DNA of 13,114 nucleotides from an uncultured Verrucomicrobia subdivision 3 bacterium (GTDB lineage Bacteria; Verrucomicrobiota; Verrucomicrobiae; Limisphaerales; UBA11358): positions 1 through 13,114 of the forward strand of contig CAIXPZ010000178.1 in assembly GCA_903921455.1 (NCBI GenBank). Reading direction: 5' to 3'. The notes below the pieces were generated by a model. The model saw only the letters and a list, made by a program, of their open reading frames with translations, made no database searches and was not told the DNA's origin. Position 1 is the stretch's first letter, and every line of letters starts with the position of its first letter. The position numbers were made by a program, and so were the translations under genes. Shown here in pieces: positions 6,060 to 13,033 of the stretch.

Positions 6060-6812
6060 ATGACAACGTCCGAAGCCGCCCGCCTGCTCGATGCGTTTCG
6101 CGCCGGGAAAATCCCTCGCGCCCGGGTGCTGTCGGCGTTTCAAGCTGCGCCCGTGGCCGACTTGGGTTTCGCCCAGGTGGACACGCACCGCGCCCTGCGT
6201 AAGAATTTCCCCGAGGTGATTTTCGGCGCGGGCAAGACGCCGGTCCAGGTCGTGAAAATTGCCGCCAAACTTCTTGAGCATGGCCAGCCCGTGCTCGTCA
6301 CGCGGATCACCGGCGAGCATGCCCGGGCCTTGAAGAAAAAATTCCCGCGCGCCGTTCACCATGCCCTCGCCCGCTGCGTGACCATTGAGCCCAAGCCTCT
6401 GCCGAAGCGCGCCGGCTTCATCGCCATCGTCTGCGCCGGCACGAGTGATTTGCCGGTGGCCGAGGAAGCCGCTGTCACCGCCGAAATCATGGGCAACCGC
6501 GTCGTGCGCGTTCACGATGTCGGCGTGGCCGGCCTGCACCGCATGCTGGCGCGGCTGGAGACGCTTCAATCGGCGAACGTCATCGTCGCCGTCGCCGGCA
6601 TGGAGGGCGCGCTGCCCAGCGTGCTGGCGGGGCTGGTCGCCAAACCGGTCATCGCCGTGCCGACGAGCATCGGCTATGGCGCGAGCTTCGGCGGCGTCGC
6701 CGCCCTGCTCGCCATGCTGAACAGTTGCGCCAGCGGGGTCACGGTCGTCAACATCGACAACGGGTTTGGCGCGGGCTACGCGGCCAGCCAGATCAACGCC
6801 CTGCTTTCTTGA
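6060..6812 (+). CDS. larB: Nickel-pincer cofactor biosynthesis protein LarB
   Basis: The 250-residue product starts at ATG 6060 ([18 protein letters not shown]). It has [26 protein letters not shown] and [11 protein letters not shown] in the N-terminal part. A C-terminal AIR-carboxylase (PurE-like) domain follows, with [56 protein letters not shown] and [13 protein letters not shown]. Length and motifs match LarB. In the characterised Lactobacillus pathway LarB carboxylates the pyridinium ring of nicotinic acid adenine dinucleotide at C5 and hydrolyses the phosphoanhydride, giving dicarboxylated mononucleotide. It is cytoplasmic and is the first gene of larB-larC-larE; larC begins one base after its stop. 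Confidence 0.95.
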   Translation: MTTSEAARLLDAFRAGKIPRARVLSAFQAAPVADLGFAQVDTHRALRKNFPEVIFGAGKTPVQVVKIAAKLLEHGQPVLVTRITGEHARALKKKFPRAVHHALARCVTIEPKPLPKRAGFIAIVCAGTSDLPVAEEAAVTAEIMGNRVVRVHDVGVAGLHRMLARLETLQSANVIVAVAGMEGALPSVLAGLVAKPVIAVPTSIGYGASFGGVAALLAMLNSCASGVTVVNIDNGFGAGYAASQINALLS

Positions 6813-6813
6813 A

Positions 6814-8193
6814 ATGAAAATCCTTTATCTCGACCTCTTCAGCGGCATCGCCGGCGACATGTTCATCGCCGCGCTGCTGGACCTCGGCGTGGATGCGCGG
6901 AAGCTCGAGCGGGAACTGAAGAAACTTCCGCTCGCCGGCTATCACCTGCACATCCGCCGCGGCGAAAAGTCCGCTATCGCCGGCGTGAAGTTTGATGTTC
7001 ACCTGGCGCATGACCACACCCACCCACGCGAAAGTGCGGGCGGCATGCATTTTCACGAACCTGCGCCTGGAGCCGGACACCATCACGGATTCGATCACGG
7101 ACCTACGCACCTGCGCTCATTGAAATTCAGCGCCACGCCCGGCGCGCCGCCCGAACATCATCACGCGGAGCAGCGGAATTTTTCCCAGATTAAACAACTC
7201 ATCTCGCGCAGTAAGCTTTCGGCCTGGGTGAAAAGAAAATCCATCGCCGTTTTTCAACGCATCGCCGTGGCCGAGGGCCGGATTCACGGCCTGCCGCCCC
7301 ACGATGTCCATTTTCATGAAGTCGGCGCGGTGGATTCCATCGTGGACATCGTTGGCGCGTGCATCGCCCTGGAATTACTCGGCAAGCCGCGCGTGTTCGC
7401 GTCGCCCGTGATTGAAGGCACCGGCTGGATCAAATGCGCCCATGGCCGGTTCCCGGTCCCCGCCCCGGCCACGCTGGCCATTCTGGGCGCGCGCGGGATC
7501 AGCATTACCCAATGCGAAGAACCTCACGAACTGGTCACGCCCACCGGGGCGGCCCTGCTCGCGGAATTGGCCGAAGGCTTTACGGTGATGAACCATCTGG
7601 TCGCCGAACAGATCGGCTTCGGCCTCGGCACCCGCGACAATCTAACGCGGCCCAATGTTTTGCGCGCCGTGCTGGGGACGCAAACCCAAGCGGGTTCCGC
7701 CCGCCAGCCCTCAACTATCAACTATCAACTATCAACTGGCTTGGATTGGGAAACCGACCGCATCGCCGTGCTTGAAACCAATCTCGACGACTGCCCCGGC
7801 GAGATCCTGGGCGCGTTCATCGAAACGGCGCTGGCCGCCGGTGCGCTGGATGTTTTTCATACGCCGGTTCAGATGAAGAAAAACCGGCCGGGCGTTCTGC
7901 TCACGGTATTGTGCGCCGAGGCGGCCGCGGATCAGTTCAGCGAATTGATTCTGCGCGAGACGACGGCATTCGGGGTGCGCCAAACCATCGCGGAACGCCG
8001 CAAGTTGCGGCGCGAATTTTCCGGGGTGCCGACCGCGCTTGGAAAAGTCACCGTGAAAATCGGCCGGCTTGGTGGTAAGGTGGTTCAGGCGGCCCCGGAG
8101 TTTGCGTCGGCCAGAAAGCTGGCGACGCAGAAAAAAGTGCCGGTGAAACAGGTTTATGCCGCCGCCGTTCAGGCTGCCAAAAATTTGAAGTGA
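6814..8193 (+). CDS. larC: Nickel-pincer cofactor nickel insertase LarC
   Basis: The 459-residue product starts at ATG 6814, one base after the larB stop, with [25 protein letters not shown] as its start. A His-rich stretch follows at about residues 67-122 ([26 protein letters not shown]), likely nickel-binding. [61 protein letters not shown] and [14 protein letters not shown] complete the family. LarC is a CTP-dependent nickel insertase that completes the NPN cofactor. In Lactobacillus plantarum it is split into LarC1/LarC2 joined by programmed frameshifting; here a single frame spans both. The junction holds an unusual low-complexity linker, [12 protein letters not shown] (residues 298-309), encoded by a heptamer tandem repeat. 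Confidence 0.95.
   Translation: MKILYLDLFSGIAGDMFIAALLDLGVDARKLERELKKLPLAGYHLHIRRGEKSAIAGVKFDVHLAHDHTHPRESAGGMHFHEPAPGAGHHHGFDHGPTHLRSLKFSATPGAPPEHHHAEQRNFSQIKQLISRSKLSAWVKRKSIAVFQRIAVAEGRIHGLPPHDVHFHEVGAVDSIVDIVGACIALELLGKPRVFASPVIEGTGWIKCAHGRFPVPAPATLAILGARGISITQCEEPHELVTPTGAALLAELAEGFTVMNHLVAEQIGFGLGTRDNLTRPNVLRAVLGTQTQAGSARQPSTINYQLSTGLDWETDRIAVLETNLDDCPGEILGAFIETALAAGALDVFHTPVQMKKNRPGVLLTVLCAEAAADQFSELILRETTAFGVRQTIAERRKLRREFSGVPTALGKVTVKIGRLGGKVVQAAPEFASARKLATQKKVPVKQVYAAAVQAAKNLK
7711..7737. repeat. Heptanucleotide tandem repeat (TCAACTA, ~3.9 copies) inside larC
   Basis: Three exact TCAACTA units (7711-7731) are followed by TCAACT (7732-7737). They encode residues 300-308 of LarC, in the linker between its N- and C-terminal halves. 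Seven is not a multiple of three, so gain or loss of one unit shifts the reading frame. Confidence 0.9.
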
Positions 8194-8202
8194 TTTAAAG
8201 TG

Positions 8203-9030
8203 ATGAGCGAAGCGAACACCAAGCTGGAACAGTTGCGGGCGTTGCTGAAAGGCTACGGATCCTGTCTGGTCGCCTATTCCGGCGGCGTGGACTCGGTGTT
8301 TCTCGCCCGTGTGGCGCACGAGGTTCTGGGCGACCGGGCCCTCGCGGCGATTGCCGATTCGCCGAGCTTGCCGCGCCGGGAATTGGCCGAGGCGCTCGCG
8401 ATTGCGGCCCGGTTTTCCTTCCCCGTTCGCGTGCTCTCGACGCAGGAGTTTGCCAATGCCAACTACACGGCGAATCCGGAAAACCGCTGCTACTTTTGCA
8501 AGCACGAGCTGTTTGAGGAATTGACGCCGCTGGCCCGCGCGGAGCAATTTGCGGTCATTGCCTACGGTGAAAACGCCAGCGACCTCGGCGATTTTCGCCC
8601 CGGCGCCAAGGCGGCGGCGGAGTTTCAAGTGCGGGCCCCGCTCAGGGAAGCCGGCTTGACCAAGGCGGAAATCCGCGAGTTGTCCGCCCAGCTGGGCCTG
8701 CCGACGGCGGACAAGCCGCAGATGGCGTGCTTGAGTTCGCGGGTGCCTTACGGCGAAGCGGTGACTCCGGAAAAATTACGGATGATTGAGCAGGCGGAAT
8801 ACGTTCTGCGCGACCTCGGCTTTCATGACGTGCGGGTCCGGCACCATGAATTGTCGAAACAAAATCTGGCGCGCATCGAACTCGCGCCGGCGGAAATCCC
8901 TGCCTTGCTGGCGAACGGCAAGTTGTCCACGGTGGGCGAGGCGCTGAAAAAAATCGGTTACGCGCATGTCACGCTGGATTTGCAGGGCTACCGGCGCGGC
9001 AGCACCAACGAGGTTTTTAACAAAAAATAG
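8203..9030 (+). CDS. larE: ATP-dependent sacrificial sulfur transferase LarE
   Basis: The 275-residue product starts at ATG 8203; a GTG directly before it at 8200 is equally possible. The PP-loop SGGVDS is at residues 26-31 after CLVAYS. ENRCYFCKHELFEEL has the family CxxC (Cys-96, Cys-99), and YGENASDLGDFRPGAKAA follows. DKPQMACLSSRVPYGEAV carries Cys-176, which has the same number as the sacrificial cysteine of Lactobacillus plantarum LarE. LarE adenylates the dicarboxylated pyridinium mononucleotide and transfers sulfur, in the sacrificial type by destroying its own cysteine to dehydroalanine; other LarE proteins use an Fe-S cluster. One MACLSSR cysteine favours the sacrificial type, though this is inference. 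It follows larC after nine bases and closes the operon. Confidence 0.95.
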   Translation: MSEANTKLEQLRALLKGYGSCLVAYSGGVDSVFLARVAHEVLGDRALAAIADSPSLPRRELAEALAIAARFSFPVRVLSTQEFANANYTANPENRCYFCKHELFEELTPLARAEQFAVIAYGENASDLGDFRPGAKAAAEFQVRAPLREAGLTKAEIRELSAQLGLPTADKPQMACLSSRVPYGEAVTPEKLRMIEQAEYVLRDLGFHDVRVRHHELSKQNLARIELAPAEIPALLANGKLSTVGEALKKIGYAHVTLDLQGYRRGSTNEVFNKK

Positions 9031-9085
9031 AACCGTCCCCCTGCGCGATTGAATCCCGCGATTCCAGCGGTGAGCCGCCTCCAAT

Positions 9086-9119
9086 GAAAAACCGCCGCGC
9101 CTCCGCAGATGCGCGACGG
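9086..9119 (-). terminator. Rho-independent terminator of the TM2 gene
   Basis: CCGCCGCGC (9092-9100) pairs with GCGCGACGG (9111-9119), giving eight of nine pairs with one C·A mismatch and a 10-base loop. AAAAA at 9087-9091 becomes the U-tract on the minus strand. The element lies about 20 bases beyond the TM2 stop. It may also slow transcription leaving larE from the other side, but there is no T-tract in that direction. Confidence 0.75.
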
Positions 9120-9139
9120 CTTGAAATCACCCCCGCCTT

Positions 9140-9400
9140 TTAGAACCAGCCTTTTTTGGCGGTGACGTAGGTCTTGACAAAATCCTCGTCGGTCTTGGTC
9201 AGATAGAGGATGCCTTCAATCAGGCCGATGATGCCCATGATGAAGCCGCCGATTCCCAGGGTGAGCACCGTGACCAGCAGCATGATGATGCCTTCCTTGG
9301 TGTAGCCGAGGATGAATTTGTGGATGCCTAAGGCGCCGAGCAGAATGCCGCAGATGCCGGCCGCAATTTTCTTTTCCGATCCCGCAGGTTTGTCGCTCAT
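9140..9400 (-). CDS. TM2-domain small membrane protein
   Basis: The 86-residue product begins MSDKPAGSEKKIAAGICGILLG. It carries two hydrophobic segments: about residues 11-32 (AAGICGILLGALGIHKFILG) and 37-66 (GIIMLLVTVLTLGIGGFIMG plus the following IIGLIEGILYL). The GALGIHKFILGYTKEGI turn is the hallmark of the TM2 domain (PF05154). The acidic tail (KTDEDFVKTYV) is probably cytoplasmic. Function is unknown; TM2 proteins are common small inner-membrane proteins. An AAAGGAAG Shine-Dalgarno lies about 13 bases upstream of the ATG on the minus strand. A duplicated 22-bp unit sits just above it and a hairpin terminator follows the stop, so the gene may be a single transcription unit or the end of the mnmC-like transcript. 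Confidence 0.9.
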   Translation of the reverse strand: MSDKPAGSEKKIAAGICGILLGALGIHKFILGYTKEGIIMLLVTVLTLGIGGFIMGIIGLIEGILYLTKTDEDFVKTYVTAKKGWF

Positions 9401-9418
9401 AGTAGTTATTTTTCTTCC

Positions 9419-9469
9419 TTTCGCGCTTGGTTTTATGCCATTTCGCGCTTGGTTTTATGCCATTTCGCG
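9419..9469. repeat. Two exact 22-bp direct repeats plus a 7-base third copy
   Basis: Bases 9419-9440 are repeated exactly at 9441-9462, and the first seven bases (TTTCGCG) recur at 9463-9469. On the minus strand each copy contains TGGCATAAAACC, which offers a duplicated -10-like CATAAA. The repeat lies between the MnmC-like stop and the TM2 ribosome-binding site. Confidence 0.9.
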
Positions 9470-9476
9470 AGCACCG

Positions 9477-10349
9477 TCAATTTGAAAACTGCGGGTGCGC
9501 GGCCAGCCGCTCCCACGACGCCGCGCTCAACGGCGCGATGCGATAAACCGGTTCCGCCAGCGGCTCGGCGCTGTGCGAGCGCCGGGCGCGGGCCAGCCAG
9601 CGGGCATCCAGCGGTTCGGCGATCAAGCTCAGATCGTTGGCGGCAATCGTGGTCTCTTCCTTTTCGCCGGTGGCATGGCCCACGCCGACATAAAAGCCGG
9701 CGAGCAGCAGGGTCACGCGCAGGATCGTGCTGCGCGAATACGTCGGCAGCGCGCAGGGTCGTCGCGGATCCAGTTGTTGAAACAGGTTGGTAAACAGCGG
9801 CAGCGTCCACATCGCCGGATTGCGCGCGGGGGAATACGCGTCGAACAGGATCACGTGCGGGGCCAAATCGTTTGTTGAATGATTATTCAGTTTTGCCCGG
9901 GCCAGCCGGCTCGGAAAGTCGCCGAGGTGAAATTCCCAGTCCACGGATTGGGCGCCGTCCTGGAAAACCGCGCGGTGATCGCGCAGCAGTCTCTGCAGCT
10001 GGTTTTCATACCCGCCGAAATAGCCCAGGTCCGCCGTGTGTTGGAGCGCGAATTCCAGCGGCGCCAGCGTGTGATCAAAACTGATGAGGCGGATCTGGCA
10101 CGCGAGGTCCCGCGTCGCGCGCAGCACCGTGAGCGCATTTGCCGCCGCCCCGAGGCCGACATCCCAGATCACCAATTCGCCGGCATGGTGTTGCAGCCGC
10201 TCGCGCAGCCGGAGCTGGTTGACGTAGAGCGCCTGCGCCTCGGCCACCGGCCCGACCACGGGGTGGAATGTCTCGCCGTCCGCCAGCGATCGGACGGAAC
10301 ATATGCCGTTGTTCAGACGGACGAGCTGGTAGCCGGAATCGGTGTGCAC
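9477..10349 (-). CDS. MnmC-like SAM-dependent methyltransferase (tRNA wobble uridine type)
   Basis: The 290-residue product starts at GTG 10349, the only standard start in the open frame upstream of the conserved core. GETFHPVVGPVAEAQALYV (about 25-43) leads into VIWDVGLGAAANALTVL, a class I SAM-binding loop (DVGLG, 63-67). LISFDHTLAPLEFAL, HVILFDAYSPARNPAMW (165-181) and LPTYSRSTILRVTLLLAGF (201-219) follow. This order matches PF05430, the methyltransferase domain of MnmC, which methylates aminomethyl-uridine at the tRNA wobble position. The FAD oxidase half of two-domain MnmC is absent, as in many stand-alone homologues. The substrate is inferred from the family. No Shine-Dalgarno is seen, and the GTG lies only ~30 bases below the aminotransferase terminator. 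Confidence 0.85.
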   Translation of the reverse strand: MHTDSGYQLVRLNNGICSVRSLADGETFHPVVGPVAEAQALYVNQLRLRERLQHHAGELVIWDVGLGAAANALTVLRATRDLACQIRLISFDHTLAPLEFALQHTADLGYFGGYENQLQRLLRDHRAVFQDGAQSVDWEFHLGDFPSRLARAKLNNHSTNDLAPHVILFDAYSPARNPAMWTLPLFTNLFQQLDPRRPCALPTYSRSTILRVTLLLAGFYVGVGHATGEKEETTIAANDLSLIAEPLDARWLARARRSHSAEPLAEPVYRIAPLSAASWERLAAHPQFSN

Positions 10350-10377
10350 GGTGGAGTTTTGCGGAAGCGCCGTTCGG

Positions 10378-10417
10378 TGAAAAGAAAAACCGGCAATTGC
10401 CGTGGCAATCGCCGGTT
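10378..10417 (-). terminator. Rho-independent terminator of the class V aminotransferase gene
   Basis: Arms 10388-10401 (AACCGGCAATTGCC) and 10404-10417 (GGCAATCGCCGGTT) are reverse complements over 14 bases with one A·C mismatch, around a 2-base GT loop. On the minus strand the stem is followed by TTTTTCTTTTC. It lies about 40 bases after the aminotransferase stop. Confidence 0.88.
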
Positions 10418-10456
10418 GGAGTTAATGGCCGTCCGGACTGGCGGTGGGCCTCGCCC

Positions 10457-11545
10457 TTAGAGTTGCGCCATCGCCTTGTCCAAGGCGGCGTAAAGCTGGT
10501 TCATCGTGGCTTCCGTCTCGTCGCCCATGTTGGAGAGCCGGAACGTGAGCCCCTTGATTTTTCCGTAGCCGCCATCAATCAGGAAACCCTGGTCTTTGAC
10601 GAGCTTCTGCAGCTTGGCCACGTCCACGGCGCGGCCGCCGGGCTTCGCGCCGTTGTTCACGCAGGTGAGCGTGATGGACTCGAAACCTTTTTCCGGGAAC
10701 AGCGTGAAGCCGTGCTTCACCGCCCAGTCGCGGGTGAGCTGGTTTGTTTTCGCGTGCCGCGCAAACCGGGCGTCCAGGCCTTCGGCGAAGAAATCGTCGA
10801 GCTTGGAAGACAGCGCAAAGACATGGCCGATGCTCGGCGTGCTGGGCGTCATGCTTTGCTCGGCGTTCTTTTGGAACTCCACAAAGTCGAAGTAATAGCC
10901 GCGATCCTTGGCCGTGGCCGCTTTCGCGAGCGCGGCGGGCGACGCCGCGAACACCGCGAGTCCGGGCGGCAGGGCAAACGCCTTCTGCGTGCCGGCGAGC
11001 AGCACGTCAATGCCCAGCTCGTCGAATTTGATCGGCAGCGCGGTCAGCGAGCTGACGGCATCCACGATGAACATCACGTCGGGATATTTTTTCTTGAGCG
11101 CGGCGATCTCCGCGAGCGGTGACATCACGCCGGTGGAGGTTTCATTGTGGATCAAGGTCAGCGCGTCGAATTCGCCGGTGGCGAGCTTCTTGTCGATCGC
11201 CTCGGCGCGGATCGGGGAACCCCAGTCCACTTGCAGCCCCTCGGCCTGCTTGCCGCATTTCTTGGAGACATCGAACCACTTGTCCGAAAACGCGCCGCAC
11301 ATGCAGTTCAGGACTTTTTTCTGGACCAGATTGCGCACCGCCCCTTCCATCACGCCCCAGGCGCTGGACGTGGAGAGATAAAGCAGTTGCTTGGTGTAAA
11401 ACAACTGCTGGAGCTGCGGCTGGATTTTTGTGTAGAGGTCCTTGAATCCCTGGCCGCGATGACCGATCATCGGCGAACAGAACGCCTTGAACGTTTTTTC
11501 GCTGACTTCGACGGGGCCGGGAATATGCAGTTTGACGTGTGCCAT
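10457..11545 (-). CDS. Class V PLP-dependent aminotransferase (serine/phosphoserine-type)
   Basis: The 362-residue product starts at ATG 11545 with MAHVKLHIPGPVEVSEKTFKA, the PGPV opening typical of serine-pyruvate/alanine-glyoxylate aminotransferases. MIGHRGQGFKDLY, LSTSSAWGVMEGAVRN, VDAVSSLTALPI (Asp-162, pyridine nitrogen) and DVLLAGTQKAFALPPGLAV (Lys-188, the PLP Schiff base) follow. KGLTFRLSNMGDET closes the C-terminal domain. The length is right for the family. Likely roles are serine-glyoxylate or phosphoserine-pyruvate amino transfer; some Bacteria use this class for serine synthesis, but the donor/acceptor pair cannot be read from sequence. It is a cytoplasmic homodimer by family. 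It is monocistronic or leads into the mnmC-like gene past a strong terminator. A small hairpin (GTGAAA/TTTCAC, 11552-11565) precedes the start. Confidence 0.88.
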   Translation of the reverse strand: MAHVKLHIPGPVEVSEKTFKAFCSPMIGHRGQGFKDLYTKIQPQLQQLFYTKQLLYLSTSSAWGVMEGAVRNLVQKKVLNCMCGAFSDKWFDVSKKCGKQAEGLQVDWGSPIRAEAIDKKLATGEFDALTLIHNETSTGVMSPLAEIAALKKKYPDVMFIVDAVSSLTALPIKFDELGIDVLLAGTQKAFALPPGLAVFAASPAALAKAATAKDRGYYFDFVEFQKNAEQSMTPSTPSIGHVFALSSKLDDFFAEGLDARFARHAKTNQLTRDWAVKHGFTLFPEKGFESITLTCVNNGAKPGGRAVDVAKLQKLVKDQGFLIDGGYGKIKGLTFRLSNMGDETEATMNQLYAALDKAMAQL

Positions 11546-11697
11546 AAATGTTCGTGAAATTTTTCACAAGGCCGCCGCAAATGCAAGGAATGATTTCACC
11601 CCCGCCGCAAATCTGACAAATTGCCCGTCCAACTGCCTGTCCATTTCGCAGCCCGGTTGGTGTCCCAATCATGAACCAGCTTGTCCCGCTAATGGTA

Positions 11698-11725
11698 TTG
11701 TGGAAAACCAATGTCGAGCTAGGAT
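11698..11725 (+). promoter_or_regulatory. Possible sigma70-type promoter of the PEP-CTERM gene
   Basis: TTGTGG (11698-11703) and TAGGAT (11720-11725) are 16 bases apart and would start transcription near 11732, giving a very short leader before the ATG at 11748. The match to consensus is weak. Confidence 0.25.
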
Positions 11726-11747
11726 AGTCCTCGTAAAAGGTATCAAT

Positions 11748-12284
11748 ATGAAAATGCCCACCATTAAAAACATACTCGTGATTGTGTCGGTGTTCGGACT
11801 GCTCGCCATCATGGCTCCAAGCGCCAAAGCGAATTTGTCCTTGAGCCTGTCCTCGGCGACCTACTGTAGCGGCTATACTGCGCCGTCCGGTGCGGGCAGT
11901 CTGCTTTATCAGTGCGACACGGGTGGACATTTGAACGGTCTCCTGCAATCTTCTTACAACTGCTCATCCGGCTTTAATAGCTTCAATTATGTCGGCGGTA
12001 GCGCCGGTCAGGGAACCTGTCTGGTGATTAAATGCAACAATGGCGGAGCCTATGTTTGGGATATCGGCAACTGGAACGGCACGGATCAAATCAGTTGCAA
12101 CTTCAACCCCCGGAATTTCGGTTGCAATGATTTTGAGGTTTACGGCAATTGCCAAAATCCCAACCCTAAAGATACTTCCTCCGTGCCTGAACCCTCGACC
12201 ATCATCGCGGGGGCGTTGCTGTTGCTCCCGTTGGGCGTCAGTTCCATGCGCGTCCTGCGCCGCAAGCAAAACAGCGGCGAATAA
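11748..12284 (+). CDS. Small cysteine-rich PEP-CTERM exported protein
   Basis: The 178-residue product starts at ATG 11748, seven bases after AAAAGG. A signal peptide (IKNILVIVSVFGLLAIMAPSAKA) ends at about residue 29. The mature part is Gly/Ser/Asn-rich with eight cysteines (YCSGY, YQCDTG, YNCSSG, GTCLVIKC, ISCNFN, FGCNDF, GNCQNP), so up to four disulfides are possible. The C-terminus is a textbook PEP-CTERM: SVPEPSTIIAGALLLLPLG, a hydrophobic helix, then RVLRRKQ. Such proteins are handled by exosortase, often in exopolysaccharide-producing Gram-negative bacteria. I do not recognise the central domain. AT-richer codons and its own terminator mark it as an independent gene, perhaps acquired. 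Confidence 0.85.
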   Translation: MKMPTIKNILVIVSVFGLLAIMAPSAKANLSLSLSSATYCSGYTAPSGAGSLLYQCDTGGHLNGLLQSSYNCSSGFNSFNYVGGSAGQGTCLVIKCNNGGAYVWDIGNWNGTDQISCNFNPRNFGCNDFEVYGNCQNPNPKDTSSVPEPSTIIAGALLLLPLGVSSMRVLRRKQNSGE

Positions 12285-12303
12285 TTCCAATCACTCTCTT
12301 ACC

Positions 12304-12335
12304 AACCGTTGGCATCCTTTGCCAACGGTTTTTTT
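12304..12335 (+). terminator. Rho-independent terminator of the PEP-CTERM gene
   Basis: AACCGTTGGCA (12304-12314) and TGCCAACGGTT (12320-12330) pair perfectly over 11 bases with a TCCTT loop, and the stem runs into TTTTTTT (12329-12335). It lies 20 bases after the stop codon. Confidence 0.95.
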
Positions 12336-12535
12336 GTTTATACACTCAATCAAAACTCCGACCGATGAATTGAATTGCGATTATCGCGATTAACCCGAAT
12401 TCCGAAATGGAATCGGGAGTCCGCCCGCGTGCCTATCCGTGCGCTAAGAAAAGCTCCCCACCTTTTCAACCCCGCCCGGAATAGTGCTGCTTCCCCGCTT
12501 ACTGGTTCGGGTTGATAAACTTTTCACTGGACAAC

Positions 12536-12561
12536 AATGTATCTCAATGTTACGATACATT
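12536..12561. promoter_or_regulatory. Perfect 8-bp inverted repeat, candidate operator
   Basis: AATGTATC (12536-12543) and GATACATT (12554-12561) are perfect reverse complements around a 10-base spacer, the geometry of a dimeric helix-turn-helix regulator site. TTGATA at 12512-12517 upstream could serve as a -35, which would place the operator over the -10 region. No regulated gene is visible within ~450 bases. Confidence 0.4.
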
Positions 12562-12643
12562 AGGTTCGTTGACCTCTGCCTCGGTTCGCCGGCCGCCGGC
12601 AACTAGGGGTGTTTTCAAAAATACGGAACCAGGCATTTCGTTG

Positions 12644-12705
12644 GCCAGCCGGTGGGTCAAGTCGCGGTGCGTCTTGACCTGACGGCGTCGCGGTTACTGG
12701 CTGGC
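12644..12705. repeat. Nested inverted repeats, possible structured element
   Basis: Outer arms GCCAGCC (12644-12650) and GGCTGGC (12699-12705) enclose inner arms GGTCAAG (12655-12661) and CTTGACC (12673-12679). GTCGCGG also occurs twice (12661-12667, 12687-12693). It could be a folded RNA or a decayed repeat; I see no flanking promoter or T-tract. Confidence 0.3.
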
Positions 12706-12890
12706 GGACTGATCTTTCGTTTGGCAAATGATTCTGTCGCCTGCCGCTGCGCTCGGCGCCGGGTGGGGTTCCGCGCGATGCGCGCGGTCGTTCTTTGACA
12801 TCGGGATTTTGACGCATAACCGTTTTGGGTAGCTCGGGGAAGCTGGCCCGCCTTCACCCGGCAGCCTGAGAACCTAAAATTCATCTCAGG

Positions 12891-12923
12891 TCACCTTTGG
12901 TAATCTTTGGTAATCTCTGGTAA
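12891..12923. repeat. 10-bp tandem repeat (TTTGGTAATC-like, ~3 copies)
   Basis: TCACCTTTGG, TAATCTTTGG, TAATCTCTGG and TAACG follow one another, so GGTAA recurs every 10 bases, about one helical turn. Four GGTAAAG copies follow further right (13010, 13021, 13073, 13085). Confidence 0.65.
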
Positions 12924-13033
12924 CGCTGCGCGCGTCGTCGGCTCCCGTCGGCCCCCTCGGTTTGACTCTGCTTCCTTTGGAAATTTTACCCCCTAAAAAT
13001 CGAAAAAGGGGTAAAGAAAAGGTAAAGTTTTAG

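Larger units (their letters stand above)
12336..13033. other. Long non-coding stretch rich in inverted and direct repeats
   Basis: About 700 bases carry no convincing gene; the two short minus-strand open frames are Arg/Pro/Ser-rich with no recognisable motif. Visible structures are AATGTATC/GATACATT (12536-12561), nested arms GCCAGCC/GGCTGGC and GGTCAAG/CTTGACC (12644-12705), CCTGAGA/TCTCAGG (12865-12890), a 10-bp tandem GGTAATCTTT-type repeat (12891-12923), and TTTACCCC/GGGGTAAA (12985-13015). The composition falls from GC-rich to AT-richer toward the right end. Confidence 0.6.

Noticed and set aside
5946..6569. Extended N-terminus of the aldo/keto reductase frame
   Set aside because: It is antisense to larB and the AKR fold begins exactly at [10 protein letters not shown] from 5945.
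11142..11948. 268-residue minus-strand frame across the aminotransferase start
   Set aside because: It spans the intergenic region and a shifted frame of the aminotransferase; the class V aminotransferase frame from 11545 explains the coding signal.
12560..12884. Two overlapping minus-strand open frames of 75 and 85 residues
   Set aside because: Both are Arg/Ser/Pro-rich, overlap each other in different frames, lack ribosome-binding sites and show no family resemblance.
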